DNA of 64,000 bases from Psoroptes ovis (Eukaryota > Arthropoda > Arachnida > Sarcoptiformes > Psoroptidae), in contig PQWQ01000032.1 in the NCBI GenBank assembly GCA_002943765.1, positions 346,137 through 410,136 on the forward strand, written 5' to 3'. The translations under genes and the position numbers were made by a program. Positions 11,169-23,666 of this stretch are shown piece after piece. Each line of letters starts with the position of its first letter. Position 1 is the first letter of the stretch. The notes under the pieces were generated by a model. The model saw only the letters and a list, made by a program, of their open reading frames with translations, did not search any database and was not told the origin of the DNA.

Positions 11169-12066
11169 ATAATAATTTATTCTACTTTCAATAATTTGTA
11201 TTCGATCGTTGTTTTTTATTTATTTATTCATCTCTTCATTTCTACATTCATTCATTCATAATTCATTTGATTTTCAAATTTTCATTGATTCATCGAATCG
11301 CTGTGTTCGTTTGTTTGTATTCATTTCTATTTCGAAAAGCAAATAAAATAATGAATGATTTTCAATTAAAAAAAAAAAAAAAATCAATTGCAATATCTAG
11401 AATCAAGAATCGAAATGAATTGAATATATTGATGAGCCATAGGAAATTGAAATTGAATCAAAGAATTTCTACCGATTATGACTTTGAAAATTCTTTGAAA
11501 ATTATTTCGGGTAACGCATGATCAAAAAAGTGAAAACCAAAATTAAACCAATGGAATTAAATAAAAAGAGAATGGGAATATCATCAGTGCCATTGTAATG
11601 TTGATTGATAATTCCATCATTCATTCATTTGCCATAATACCATTCAACCAATCAGAGAGAATCCAAGGCTATTGTTTTTAATAGTGCTTCTATTGTTTTT
11701 ACTTTTCACATCATCATCATCATCCTCAACACATTTTAATTTGAAATTTTTGAAAATTCAATCCTTCTATTGTATCTTGGTATTATCCGCATTAATTCTC
11801 GTGCTGTCATTTCAAGATTATTTATTTATTTGGCGAATTCATCATGATTTGTTCTCGATTCACCAATGAAAACACAATTGAAATGTGTGTGATGTTTTTA
11901 CTTTGATTTTGGGCCGACAATTATTTGGCACAATTTTCTCCTATTTTAATTAATTGAATTTTCATATCAAATCAAATCAATTGATCAAATTAATCATCAA
12001 TAGTTTAGGTTGAAAAGTTTTCACCATCAAATCAATCATAATTGAAAATCGATATTAAATAAATAT

Positions 12067-12223
12067 TGTAGCGGGCAAGCACGTTGAAGCGATGACGCAC
12101 GCGCCGTCTCACCACTGATTATCAGCAAATGAATGCTAGTGATATAAAAAGCAAAACGTTTCATTGTATTTTTATGTTATTGTTGTTATCTTTTTGTCAA
12201 TAAAATCATTTCTATTGCTAACA
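12067..12223. mobile_element. Candidate solo LTR (157 bp)
   Basis: The segment starts TGTAGCGGG and ends GCTAACA, matching TG...CA termini with inverted TGTAGC/GCTAACA ends. It is flanked by ATAT on both sides (12063-12066 and 12224-12227). The left half is unusually GC-rich for this window (GATGACGCACGCGCCGTC). A TATAAAAAGC box near 12149 and an AATAAAA signal near 12200 sit in the order expected of a U3-R-U5 LTR. There is no internal retrotransposon sequence next to it. Confidence 0.5.
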
Positions 12224-12367
12224 ATATTATTTTTTAATCATCAAAAAAACATCAAATCAATCATCATATGTGTTCGACAAGTGGTTTTTCAATGACGGTT
12301 TCAAACAACATTTGCAAAAATTGAAAATTTGCTGATTAAAAATAGAAATATTGGCCAAAAACCTGTC

Positions 12368-12534
12368 ATACAGTGTTTCAAGTTTTGATTCGTAGTTTTA
12401 AAATTAATTTTCATAGTTTTTAAATTGATTTTCGTAGATTTGAATGTAATTTTGCAAAAAAAAATTACGAAATTCAATTTTAAAATTACGAAATTCAATT
12501 TTAAAACTACGAATAAAAACTTTAAACTCTGTCA
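12368..12534. repeat. Family B fold-back repeat, copy B3
   Basis: CAGTGTTTCAAGTTTTGATT pairs with the right end GAATAAAAACTTTAAACTCTG. CATA lies directly on both sides and may be a target duplication. Confidence 0.8.
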
Positions 12535-12591
12535 TACATGCTAAATATCATCAATAAAACATTTGGCCAATCATCAATAATCTATCCAATC

Positions 12592-12615
12592 AATCGATCG
12601 ATCGATCGATCGATA
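12592..12615. repeat. (ATCG)n microsatellite
   Basis: Six uninterrupted tetranucleotide units. A (GT)n run of about 12 units follows at roughly 12703-12727. Confidence 0.85.
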
Positions 12616-13532
12616 TGATCACTTGAACATCATCATCATCATCATCATCGATTGGTGTTGATTGATTATAAGGCACCCACAAAAACCAAACAAAGAAAAT
12701 ATTTGTGTGTGTGTGTGTGTGTGTGTGTTTACTCGTGTGTATTTGAATTGAATCCAATTATATCGATTGAAATTAATCTCGAATCTTGTTAATTATTATT
12801 TTTCCACTATTTGAATGCTCCTCCTGTTTTTGACACTTTAAACATGTTTATTTAAATGGTTGATAAGTGTGTTAATGCGTGTTGTATGATGATGATGATG
12901 ATATCAATTATCAGAAATATCAGAAAATGGTGAAAACCAGATCATTTATCGAATGAATGAGATTCGAATCGTAAAATGCGAAAAAAATCGAAATAACTAT
13001 AATCTACTAATTCAATAGCCTTATCAGTGATCAACTAAATTGGATCAAATTTTTTTTCATTTTGTGAATTGATAATTGATTGATATTCGACAATATGAAA
13101 TAAATTAAAATATATTTCTTCATGACCATTTTTGTTTCGTTAACAGTGATTAATTATCATCAATTAACAACAGCGAAATTTGTTCATATCTTTGTGAAAT
13201 GTAATTTTCAATTCAATGTATTACTGACTAAATAAAGACTATAGTTTTTTAATTGTTTAATTCAATCATTCATTAATAATTTTTAAATGGACTGAAAAAT
13301 TGTTCAAAAAAAATTATTGAGAAAACACACAACGGTTTGAACCTTTATAATTTTCCATTCAAGTCTATAAAAACGATTAAAGATTAATGACTTTTGAATC
13401 AAAATGTTTTAAATGTTTGATTCGATCAAAGATTAAAAGGTTAATGAATCAAAATTTTTAAATTTTACTTTGAATAATTATTGAATTTTTTGCTTCGATT
13501 TAGGGTAAGTATTTAATTTGTTATTAATTTGA

Positions 13533-13608
13533 GGGTTGTCCGAAAAGTTTTTGACGATTTTCAATGAGCATTCCATTGATTTTGCGTTGATAATTTATTG
13601 GACAGCTT
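13533..13608. mobile_element. Family A palindromic MITE, copy A3 (degenerate)
   Basis: The left arm GGGTTGTCCGAAAAGTTTTT is intact. The right arm has decayed to TTATTGGACAGCTTA. It lies about 80 bp upstream of the globin start codon. Confidence 0.65.
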
Positions 13609-13689
13609 AAAAAATGAAATTCGATAATTTCTTCAATAATTTTGTTTGTATTTAAATCAAAACAGGACTAAACAAAATCCAAAGAAAAA

Positions 13690-14221
13690 ATGTCACTAAC
13701 AGATACTGACGTAGAAATTATACAAAAAACATGGTCATTAATACGAGTCGATTCAGTGAAGGCTGGTATTGATTTATTTCGAAGGTAAATGACTTAGTTA
13801 TTTGTGAATTTTGTGCAAATATTAATCCTTTAATTCCCGTAGATTTTTCGAAGCAAATCCCGATTATATCAATGCATTTCCATTCAATGAAAATGATCGT
13901 ACGGATATGGAAAAAATATTAAAAAGTACAACATTAAAACAACATGCTGGCCGTGTAATGCAAGCATTATCAACCATTGTTGATCATTTAAATGATCCAA
14001 TAAAATTTGAAGAAAATTTACAAAAAATTCTAACCAGTCATGTACGACGGCAAATCGAGCTTAAACAATTTGAAAATCTTAAATTAGCTTTAGTAGGATT
14101 ATTGAGCGATAACCTTGATCGTGAAATAATGAATGATGAAGCTTTGCAGGCATGGTCAAAAGCATATGATGTTATATTGGATATGTACCGGCAATGTAAA
14201 GATAGCCATCATCAATCATGA
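13690..14221 (+). CDS. Globin, two exons
   Basis: Exons 13690-13784 and 13843-14221 join across a 58-bp intron to give 157 residues, a normal globin length. Known role: haem-based O2 binding, transport or storage. The helix A start (SLTDTDVEIIQKTWSLI) leads through DLFRRFFEANPDYINAFPF, which carries the conserved CD-corner Phe. LKQHAGRVMQAL places the distal His of helix E, LTSHVRRQIELKQFE places the proximal His of helix F, and WSKAYDVILDMYR closes helix H. There is no signal peptide and no second globin domain, so I infer an intracellular single-domain form. The intron falls in the B/C region. No paralogue is seen nearby. Confidence 0.93.
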
Positions 14222-15120
14222 AACTAGGAAAAACGCAATGAAATTGAATCATTCAATGGCCATAAACATTATACGTTCATTTTATTCATTATTCAGGAAC
14301 ATTTTTTTGACCGAAACATTCATCATTGAAGACGTGAACCAAATAATTATTAATCAAATCGAATAAATTTTAAAATAATCTAAATAAAAATTTTTATTCT
14401 CAAATATTTATTCAAAATCAAAATTGAATAATTTGAAAAATTTTGATTATTTGAATCAATCAATCAATCAATCAATTTTGCTTGATTCGTTTGTTTGACA
14501 TTTCGTAATCGATCTTTGATTTTTTCTTTATGTTTGTTTATCGTGTTGTATGAATGAATGAATGAATGAATGTTTATATCGAAATAAACTATCCGAATTA
14601 ATGAATAAATTTTAATCCAAAAATTTGGCGCAAAAATTTGACCAATTTTTCAAATTTTTCAAATAATTATTTGTATAAAGACTGATACATCAATAATAAT
14701 AATCGTAATAATAATGAATGAATGTGTAAATTTGAAATTTGTAAAATTTTTCATCTTAAAATTCATATATAAGACTTGTAAAGGGTTATCCAAAAAACAG
14801 ACGACGACGAAGAAAAAAAAATTCGAATTCGATGATGATGATGATGATCAACGATGATGATGACCAACGATGGTCAATGATCAGTGATGATCAACGATGA
14901 TGATCAACGATGATGATCAATGATGATTAATGTAAAAGGCTAATACCTTGACCAGTGATGATGATTAATGTGTTAAACAGGCTATTGCCTTGATGAATTT
15001 TTCAAAAAATTTTGAATTTTTCAATTTGTTTCAATTTGTTTCTTGTGTAAAATGAAGAACCATCTATCGATCAATGTCTTAAATCATTTTTTAAAAAATT
15101 GAATTCAATCCTTTCAAATC
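14222..15120. other. Intergenic spacer with GAT/CAACGATGAT repeats
   Basis: It lies between the globin stop and the GTPase stop. A degenerate tandem tract of GATCAACGATGATGAT type covers about 14836-14950, and short (TCAA)n and (GAAT)n runs lie near 14455-14475 and 14550. No gene is seen. Confidence 0.5.
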
Positions 15121-18100
15121 TTAAGAAATAGTACAATTACTGTTGTTCTTGAAACCATTTCGAAGACGATATTCAAATTCTTCGGATTCACTGAAGGAAT
15201 TTTTCCGGGAATCATTAAGACTATTACAACTACCATAATGAAAATCATCACCAAAAAATAGTTTTTCCGATGATATCGATGATCTTGATGGTGATATATC
15301 GGAATCGGATTCATCCATTTGACTTTTATCAATTGAAAGGGTTGATGATGATGATGTACGATCACGATTACGATTAGTAGGGTCAACAATTGTACCCGAA
15401 GTTTTTGACCCATGACCTACTGGTAGTTTTTCCATTTTTTTCGCATCATTCAATAATTTTTGCCTCAGCAGCTGACTCAATATTCGTTTAATATTTTCAT
15501 CATTTTTTGCTGAACATTCTACGTGGCCAAATTCCCAATCAATCGAAATGATTGAATCGATAAGATTTACATCGATTACACGTGATTCGATTAAATCTGT
15601 CATTTGAATTTCAAAGAATCAAAATTTAGAATGATAACTCAAGCCCAATACCTCACTAAACTTACCAATTTTATTAGCAACAACAACCAAGGGTGGTAAA
15701 TTTGATGCACGCGATTTAAGAATTTGTTCTTTAAGCCGACATACTTCATCCAATGATTCTTGATCATCGACTGCGTATACCAAGATGAATGCATCGGCTG
15801 TCTGAATGGCTAAATCACGCATTGCTGTTTCGAAAAATTAAATTATTAAAATTAAAATTCTGTAAATAATTAAAGGGTTTTAAGTTTTTTATTCAAAGAT
15901 TTTGAAATTGATTTTCGTAGTTTTTAAATTTAATTTCGTAATTTTACCATATAAAATAGCGTTCAAAACTCTGAAAATCAATTTTAAAACTACGAAAATC
16001 AACTTTAAAACCGCGAATCAAAACCTGTAAAATTTACCTGGAAATGGATAAGTACCCGATGTATCCAACAGATCCAGTACAATAGTCATATCGGCATTAC
16101 GTGATTTAAATTCTACTTGATGCAGCTCTTCAATCGTTGGAATGTGTTCTTCGACAAATGTTGACTGGGGCAGTATTCGCCGGACGATTGATGTTTTTCC
16201 TGTGAGGTAATAAAGTAATTAAAGGATTAAATAATTAATAAATTAATAAATTAATTAAAAGATTAAAGGTTATAGATTTTGTGAATAAGACAAAAAATAG
16301 AAAAAGGGTAGAATTCTGTTGATCATTCGGGGCCAATCTATTTTTATAAATGTGATATTGAACAGGGTTTGAATTTTGAATAATCTGAGCACTGATTCAT
16401 GTGTAAGGCTATAAATAGCCACAATTTTTCGGTTTTTTTGAATTTTACCCCACTATGGGACCATATTAAAACATAAGATTTCAATTTTCAAAAAAAAAAC
16501 CGAATTAAATTGACGGAACTTCGTGCTGTTTCAATGATTGTTTTCATTCATTTTGATTATTTCCATTTTGATTCTGTAATTTACGAATGTAAATCATTTG
16601 ATTCCATGTATTCTGATCGTTCAAATGTATTTAATGAATCAAATAAATAAATTCATTCATACGGAAGAAATACTAAATGATTGAATCAAAATAAATTGAA
16701 TAAATTAAGTAATCAACCCGAAATAATAATAATAAAACCGGCAATCATTGTGTACCATTGAATACAGGCAATCTATCAACCCTATCTTGATTCAATGAAT
16801 CTTTTATCAATGATTATTGATGGATCGTTTATCGTTCATTTTAAAAATTATCAGGAATTTGATTGAACCACTAAATCAAATAATAGAAATCAAAGAAAAT
16901 AAACAAATAATAAACACAGTAAATATACCGAATACATACACACACAGTAAATCAGTGTAGGAAGCACAAAGAGCTGAGCTAAATATTTAATTTGATTGAA
17001 TCATTAGTCAAATTCAATTTTTGATTCAATTTCGATTCATCAAATCAATGAATTTTCAACTTTGGAACCAAAAAGTTTATTGATCCCTAGCAGCACTCAT
17101 TCGTTGTTGGTGCTGTCATTCCATTAAGGCTATCATGTATAATCACAAACAGCGCACAAACAACACATGGGGTTCCAAAAATTTTCCATTTTTGCAAATG
17201 AAACCATACGGATGCACACAGGCTCACATTGGCCCACACACAAACACTGAATACTGAACAGTACCATACGTCAAACAGTGCCTGCAAGTGTCATGTGCCA
17301 AAAGACCCGAGAATTTTTCTATTTTTTCATATGTTACAACGACCCTAGAGACAATAACCTTATTGATTTGATTTATGATAATACTATGCTCTCATATTCA
17401 TTTAAAAATTATGCCGAAAGTAAAATATTTTAAAATCCTTTAATTCAAATTTAAATTCATTTCAATTAAGATTACATGGTTTCAAGCTTTAATTCGGAAT
17501 TTTAAAATTAATTTTCGTAGTTTTCAAAATGAATTTCGTAATTTCACGGTTTAAAATTACATTCAAAACTCCGAAATTCAACTTAGAAACTCCGAAAATT
17601 AATTTCAAAACTACGAATTGAAACTTTAGAACCCTGTATATTTATTTCAATTTTCTTAGATTTAAAATCTTTGAAGAAACCTTTCACTGGTTCCGATTTC
17701 TTGTTTCTTCTTGATTCAGACTGATTCCGGCTGATTCTATTGGATTCTATTTGAACCCTACTGAATAAACCAAATACATTCAGGCGCCCTTAGAATTATT
17801 TTGACATTTTCTACCCTCTCAAAAGAGTTCAAATCAAGAGTTCCGTATCAACAATGATTTAATTTGATTTGGAAAAGCTGTCAAAATCAATAATCACAGC
17901 AGTGAAAGTCTTAGAAAAAGTCTTCTTAAAATCAATTATTTTTAAATTTTCGCCTTGACATTCGACTGGTGCATTATTTAGCACTGTTTATTTTGATATT
18001 TTCGATTTTTTCACCACTTTGAATCGAATCGAAAATTCAAAATTTAATGATGATTTAATGAGTTGTTTAATGAATGAATGAATGACGAATGAAAAATTAG

Positions 18101-21100
18101 ATTGTCCGAAAAGTTTTGGCCTATGAAGTTTTGGTTCATGAACAACTCTATTGTGATTAAACGGCAAGAACTTTTCGGACAATCAAATTGATGAATAATT
18201 ATTCATAGGGACTGCGTCAAGTTATTCATAGGGAATGCGTCAAGTTTTCTCGGGTATTTCAAAAAAAAAAAGTTTCTATTATTATTTCCAATATCTCTTG
18301 GCTCCTATTTTTGCAAGGCCTTAGTGGTGTTTCGGGTGTTTTGAGCATTTGTTAATTGATTTTCAACCAAGAACATTGCGTAACTCATTCAATTGATTTA
18401 ATTGAAATCGAAAATTTGTCAAAATTTGTTTATGATTCATTCATCATTATGATCACATGGAAATGGCAAAATGGCAGCTCGAAATTTCCGAGAATAAGCC
18501 GAAAGAATCATCGGAAAACATTGTGACCAATGAAATTCTTTGGAATTATTTGGAATAAATTCAAGCGAATCGAATCGAATGAATCTGAAATTTATTTTCT
18601 TAAGATTTTTCTTAAAATTTTTCTTGGGAATCAAAGAATCTTAGAAATTCTCAGATTTTCAAAATAAAAAAATTATGAATTAATTTAAATTTAAATAAAC
18701 ATCCATCAAACACATAAACAAATAAATAAACAAACAACCCTACAACCCATTACCATCCTACCAACCAAAGACCAAAGCTACAATACCAACTACAAATGTT
18801 ATTATGGAATCATTATTATTATTATGATAATTTCATATTTTGATTCATTATTTCGTATCAATGAACTTTTGAATGAATGAATCAGTGAAGCCATCCACCA
18901 TCCATTAAAATTCAATTTTGTTCACTCTGTGTATTCCTTGGCATTTGGCTAATGAATAATGCAACAACAACAACAGTGGCAACATTTAACCAACATCAAC
19001 CAACAAGAACCGAAGAAATTGAGCGGAAAATGACACGGAATCCATAGAAGAACAACAGCCGAATGACAGTAATGAATAGATGATAAGCATTGATGATGAA
19101 GAATGGTATAAGGTGATAACCTTAAACAAATAAGTCTTGTAAAATCACATTCACATTGATTCAATTCTATTTCTTTGAATTTCTTATTTTTCTTGAAAGA
19201 ATATCAACCTTTGAAATGCTCGCTGGGACCGTATTTCACACAGTGGAATGGCCGTAAATTTCTCTTGCAGAGTACCCATAGGGCCCAATGCCTCGAACCA
19301 AAGTAATAAATTCATTAACATAATTATTCATCGGGTTCATTGTAATTCATTTAATATGCCCGAAAATGATTTCAAATATAAATAAAATTTAAGGTCTTTG
19401 AACAACAAATCAAATCAATCAAAGAAACAAATCAGATCAAAGAATTAAGAATCAAATCAAATCAAAGATCATCAATGTAGATTCATTTGACGACAGTTCA
19501 TTTCAGTTAAGATGATCAAATAAACATTTTTTCTTTAAGAAAATGGAGAAAATCTTGGACTTATTAGAATGGACTTTCAATAAGAAGAAAATCGATTCAA
19601 CTTCTTAATTGTTCAGCTTCTTAATTATTCTTCGGTCTTCGGGGGTGTTGATAATGTATTTAATTTAGCTTCGCACTTATAAGCATCCAAGGATTAATTT
19701 GATCGTTTAGCTGTTATGATCCAAATCAATACAATTCAATTGAATTGATTCCAAAAAAACAAGTCAAATTAAGCCAAATTAAATCAATTTCGAATGTTTT
19801 TTCTGCATTTAATTCTCTCGCATATTAATGAATTCTTGAAATATACTGAACCGAATCAGAACCGAAGGTGAATGACATTCAACAGAGAATTGAAAATCAG
19901 CATCGAAATTGATAAACAACAATAAAAACCAAATGAAATATTTGATATTTGTGAACCCAGCTACAATCAAAACATATGGGAAAACATCATCATCATTTTC
20001 ACTCTTTGGAAAACCTTTCAGAAACCGAATCAATGTTCTCATAGAAATCACTTCATCACTTCTTGAACCACCAAATCAAATGAATATTTATCAAATTTTA
20101 TCATTTGACAGGTTTCCCCTGAATCAATTTGATTTGTTTCGAATGTTTTTGGCTGAAAAATGAAATTCATTCACTCAAAGGAAAATACTCGAGAATGTGT
20201 TTGCCAAAATAAACAATTCCAGCGACAAGAAATCAAATTGAAATATTTTTCAACTTAGTCAAAGCTTAGTGAACTTAGTCAAAGCTTTGAAAATTCAATT
20301 GCCTTATTGTTACTGCTAGTTCTCAGTGCATTTCGGGGGACCCTACGCGTCCCCCGAAGGCTCGAATATCATTGATTGTTCTGGCCGAATCAAGTATTCG
20401 AGAAATATCAAAATAGCTTCGGAATGGAATGCGGTAGTGATGATATCATTCTTTAAATATTTTGATTCTTGAATTCAAAGATTCATTCATTCACAACAAA
20501 TACAGACAATAATTAATCATATGTTCGAAGGCTATCAATTTCATTCGAATTATTGCCGTTGAGTGAAATCAATGATATGGTCATCTTGGCTTCTGAACAC
20601 ATCATCCATACACTTAGGAACAATAGCTCAGAGCTCTTTGAGCATCTTTGGATATGGATGATTGTGTGTGAATGGAATCAATTATCGAGGCGTTTCTTTC
20701 TTTCGTTCAGAGGTTCATTGATATTTTTTATACGGTATATTATCGTGATATTATGAGATTACAAGTGTTTCAAATCAAAAATTCATTGACACTGTTCATT
20801 GGGCTCAAAGATATCGATTTACAATCATTGATATCGTGGCTGTATTTGCTTCCTATTTCACATTATTCAACACCATTCAATTGTTATCGAATGTATTAGG
20901 TTGTCCGGAAAGTTCTGATCGATTTTTATGAGCAACTCTATCGATTAAGCGTAATGAACTTTTCGGACAACTTAATAGATTTAAATATATGGAAGTAAAT
21001 CAAATAATAAATGAAGCACAGAGAAACAATAACCTTATAATTAACACTGTATTGGTGTTTACACAGTAAAGATTTGAAAAATACTCCGAAAGATATTGGA

Positions 21101-23666
21101 TTATAATTCGATTCCATTCATTTATTTATCGATTATTTAAATGAAATGGATGATATATGATATATGATCCTAAAAATAAATCAAAACTGATCAATAAATA
21201 ATGAATAATTCTCGTTCAAATCGATCCTGGAAAGTTTCCCAAATCTCAAAATAAATCCAAAATGTGAAAAACAAAGGTGTACAGAATCTACACTGTGTAG
21301 ATTAATCATTAATATGATTGATATGATTTTTGGAAAGTTTACCGAACTTTTTTTGGTTCGTAAAATTCGAACTAGATTAAATTTAATTCAGTTTTAAATT
21401 CTTGGATTCCACCTCCAACGCATCTCAAGCGATTAATCAATGAAACAAACAACGCTAATCATATTAAAAATAAATGAATAAATACCAGGGTTTCAAAGTT
21501 TTTATTCAGAGTTTTAAAGTTGAATTTCGTAGTTTTGAATGAAATTTCATAATGATAAAATTACGAAATTCATTTTTAAAACTACGAATTAAAACTTGAA
21601 ATTCTGTATTTTTCAAAAAATATTTTTTTCAAAGTTATAAGCTTGATTAGAATTTTCAAATAAACTTTTCAATGACAACCAAATAAGATTTTGCCATGAT
21701 TTGGAATGCATCTTAAATAATCAATTCCGATTCTTTGAAATCTTAACTTAAACTCTTTGGCCACAACTTTTGGAACACGATTTGGCGATTCGATAAGAAA
21801 TTTTGCCATTTTTTCAAAGCTAATCAAAGATTGATTCAAATAAGTCTATTTTTTTTCATCACCAAAGGCCTATGACCTCGAAAAAAATCTTAAACTTTGA
21901 TCAGAAATCGAAATTTACCAATTTCCGACTTGAAAATGACTGAATTTAGATTCGTCTTATTCTAAATGTATCGGATTTCATTCAAAGATAATTTCTGGAA
22001 ACTTTTTTTTCTTTTTGAAAATTCTGTTCAAAGTAAAACGATTTAAATTGATCAATGACAAAAACGATTTAGATTAATTTCGATTTTGATTTTCATTTCA
22101 AAATCCAATTATAAACGTTTGGTAATCAGGGACTGGCGATTCTGGGCAATTAAATGGATCAGAATATTTCCTCTATGGACCATCATACGACCTCGAATCG
22201 AAGGAAATTTGATTCTCGAATAGGGATGGACATTGAATTTCTAATGAAATTCTGAATTTAATACGAAAATACGATTCGAAGACTATTGTTTTTTTGAGAA
22301 AAAACAATAATGCGGAACAGATAAAATATTCAGTTTTGAATTCTTGGAAAAAATTCAAAGATTTGATAATCTCTCCCATGTATCACATGTTTAATCTTAT
22401 CTTTATGAGGCTGTAATCTTAATCAAAATGAAAGTCCCGGGAATATTGAAAGATCTGCGTGAATTTGAAATTTAGAAAAAGATACATTTGACGATATTAT
22501 CAGTGTTCTAACTGAATTATAATACTGAATTTACGGCTATTTAGTTGGGGATTACCATTTGTTCGTTATTTAAGATATTCAAAAATTCGGGACCCGAAAG
22601 CCCCTAAAATCAAAATCAAGTTCAATGCTATGGCATAGCAAACAATGAAATAAGAAAATTCAATTTTCTTTTATTTTCTTCAATTTTCTTATTTTTGATG
22701 ACGAAACTTATAATCACATAAATTACATACTCGCACAAATCATTTACGAAAATCAATTATATGTCATATCGAAACAAATGTATCTTTTCTGAATTGTAAA
22801 GATGAAATGAATCTTAAAGATGAATGCATCTTAAGAACATTTGAGAAATGTATTTGATGATACATTCGATACATTTTGGTACAAATATCATTATTTTCGT
22901 CATTTAAATTACAAAAACAACAGAAAAGATAACAGATTCGATCGTCAGAACACAATTGAATCAATTCAATTCAACTGCGGTAATGTACAATCGGACAGGG
23001 AATGGCCCGGGGGATGGCCGGAAAATTTGTACAAAAATTTTTAAAATTATTTTGATTCCAGAAATCAAAAATTTTGTTTATTAATAAGCGAAGATTAAAA
23101 AATCGCATTCAATTTGAATGGACAAAATAAATATTCATAAATGGTAGATTAATAATCAACCAGAAATTAGCAGGATTAAAATGGTTGAAATGAGTAAACA
23201 ATCAAAACAAAGGGAAACCAAACAAGACCAAGCAATGAAATCAAATGAATAGTGATTCATTTGCACATTGATTGACCATGAAAATCGAATGTTTTGATCG
23301 AATTCGAATTCAAAATATTTGTTTTTGGTTTTACAGAGTTTAAAGTTTTAATTCGGAGTTTTGCAATTAATTTTCGTAGTTTTAAAGTTAATTTTCAGAA
23401 TTTTGAATGTTATTTTTCATGGTAAAATTACGAAATTCAATTTAAAAACTATGAAAATTAATTGCAAAACTACGAATCAAAACTTGAAAACTGTGTATTT
23501 GAAATTGAATAATGGAATTGAATAAATTGAATTGAATAAACAAACAAAAACAAAAACACCTACCGACACGAGAAGCACCAAATATTGCCACCTTGAATTG
23601 AAGATATACACGTTCTTTGCTCTGGCAATGAAAACTAAACCTTGGAATTGACATTCGTGGTGCCAT
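15121..23666 (-). CDS. Small GTPase of the Ras superfamily, Rhes/Dexras-like, four exons
   Basis: Minus-strand exons 23666-23564, 16199-16038, 15824-15666 and 15596-15121 join in frame to give 299 residues. Every split codon closes on a GTPase motif. The P-loop GASRVGKTS (residues 30-38) spans intron 1, DTSG is at 80-83, NKID at 139-142 is split by intron 3, and ECSAK is at 168-172. The region DTSGTYPFPAMRDLAIQTAD resembles Rhes/Dexras and related Ras-like proteins more than classical Ras. A Ser/Asp-rich extension of about 120 residues ends in CTIS, a CaaX-type prenylation signal, so membrane attachment is likely. Intron 1 is 7,364 bp, about 100 times the local norm, while the others are 213 and 69 bp; intron 2 carries a family B repeat. 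Subfamily assignment is tentative. Confidence 0.88.
15870..16030. repeat. Family B fold-back repeat, copy B4 (in intron)
   Basis: AAAGGGTTTTAAGTTTTTTA pairs with the right end GCGAATCAAAACCTGTAA. It fills most of intron 2 of the GTPase gene. Confidence 0.75.
17473..17639. repeat. Family B fold-back repeat, copy B5
   Basis: TACATGGTTTCAAGCTTTAA pairs with the right end TTGAAACTTTAGAACCCTGTA. Confidence 0.82.
18098..18186. mobile_element. Family A palindromic MITE, copy A4
   Basis: TAGATTGTCCGAAAAGTTTT pairs with AGAACTTTTCGGACAATC. The internal loop differs from other copies. Confidence 0.82.
20332..20358. other. Isolated GC-rich hairpin
   Basis: TTCGGGGGAC and GTCCCCCGAA form a perfect 10-bp stem around the loop CCTACGC, in sequence that is otherwise strongly AT-rich. 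No gene or repeat family explains it. Confidence 0.5.
20897..20974. mobile_element. Family A palindromic MITE, copy A5
   Basis: TAGGTTGTCCGGAAAGTTCT pairs with TGAACTTTTCGGACAACTTA. Confidence 0.85.
21484..21609. repeat. Family B fold-back repeat, copy B6 (short form)
   Basis: CAGGGTTTCAAAGTTTTTAT pairs with the right end AACTTGAAATTCTGTA. At about 125 bp it is one subrepeat pair shorter than most copies, as is B10. Confidence 0.8.
23331..23498. repeat. Family B fold-back repeat, copy B7
   Basis: TTACAGAGTTTAAAGTTTTA pairs with CGAATCAAAACTTGAAAACT. It lies 66 bp inside the first intron of the GTPase gene, next to its donor. Confidence 0.8.

Larger units (their letters stand above)
8885..13689. 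other. Gene-poor intergenic region rich in short repeats
   Basis: No exon is supported over 4.8 kb. It holds family B copies B1-B3, family A copies A2 and A3, a candidate solo LTR at 12067, an ATCG run at 12592-12615, a (GT)n run at about 12703-12727 and long A/T homopolymers. Reading frames of 60-106 codons here lack any family motif. Confidence 0.5.
16200..23563 (-). other. 7.4-kb first intron of the GTPase gene
   Basis: I see no supported exon on either strand. It contains family B copies B5-B7, family A copies A4 and A5, a GC-rich hairpin at 20332-20358 and AT-rich sequence. Frames of 64-84 codons here have no conserved motif. The size alone suggests it may hold regulatory elements, but none can be named. 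Confidence 0.6.
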
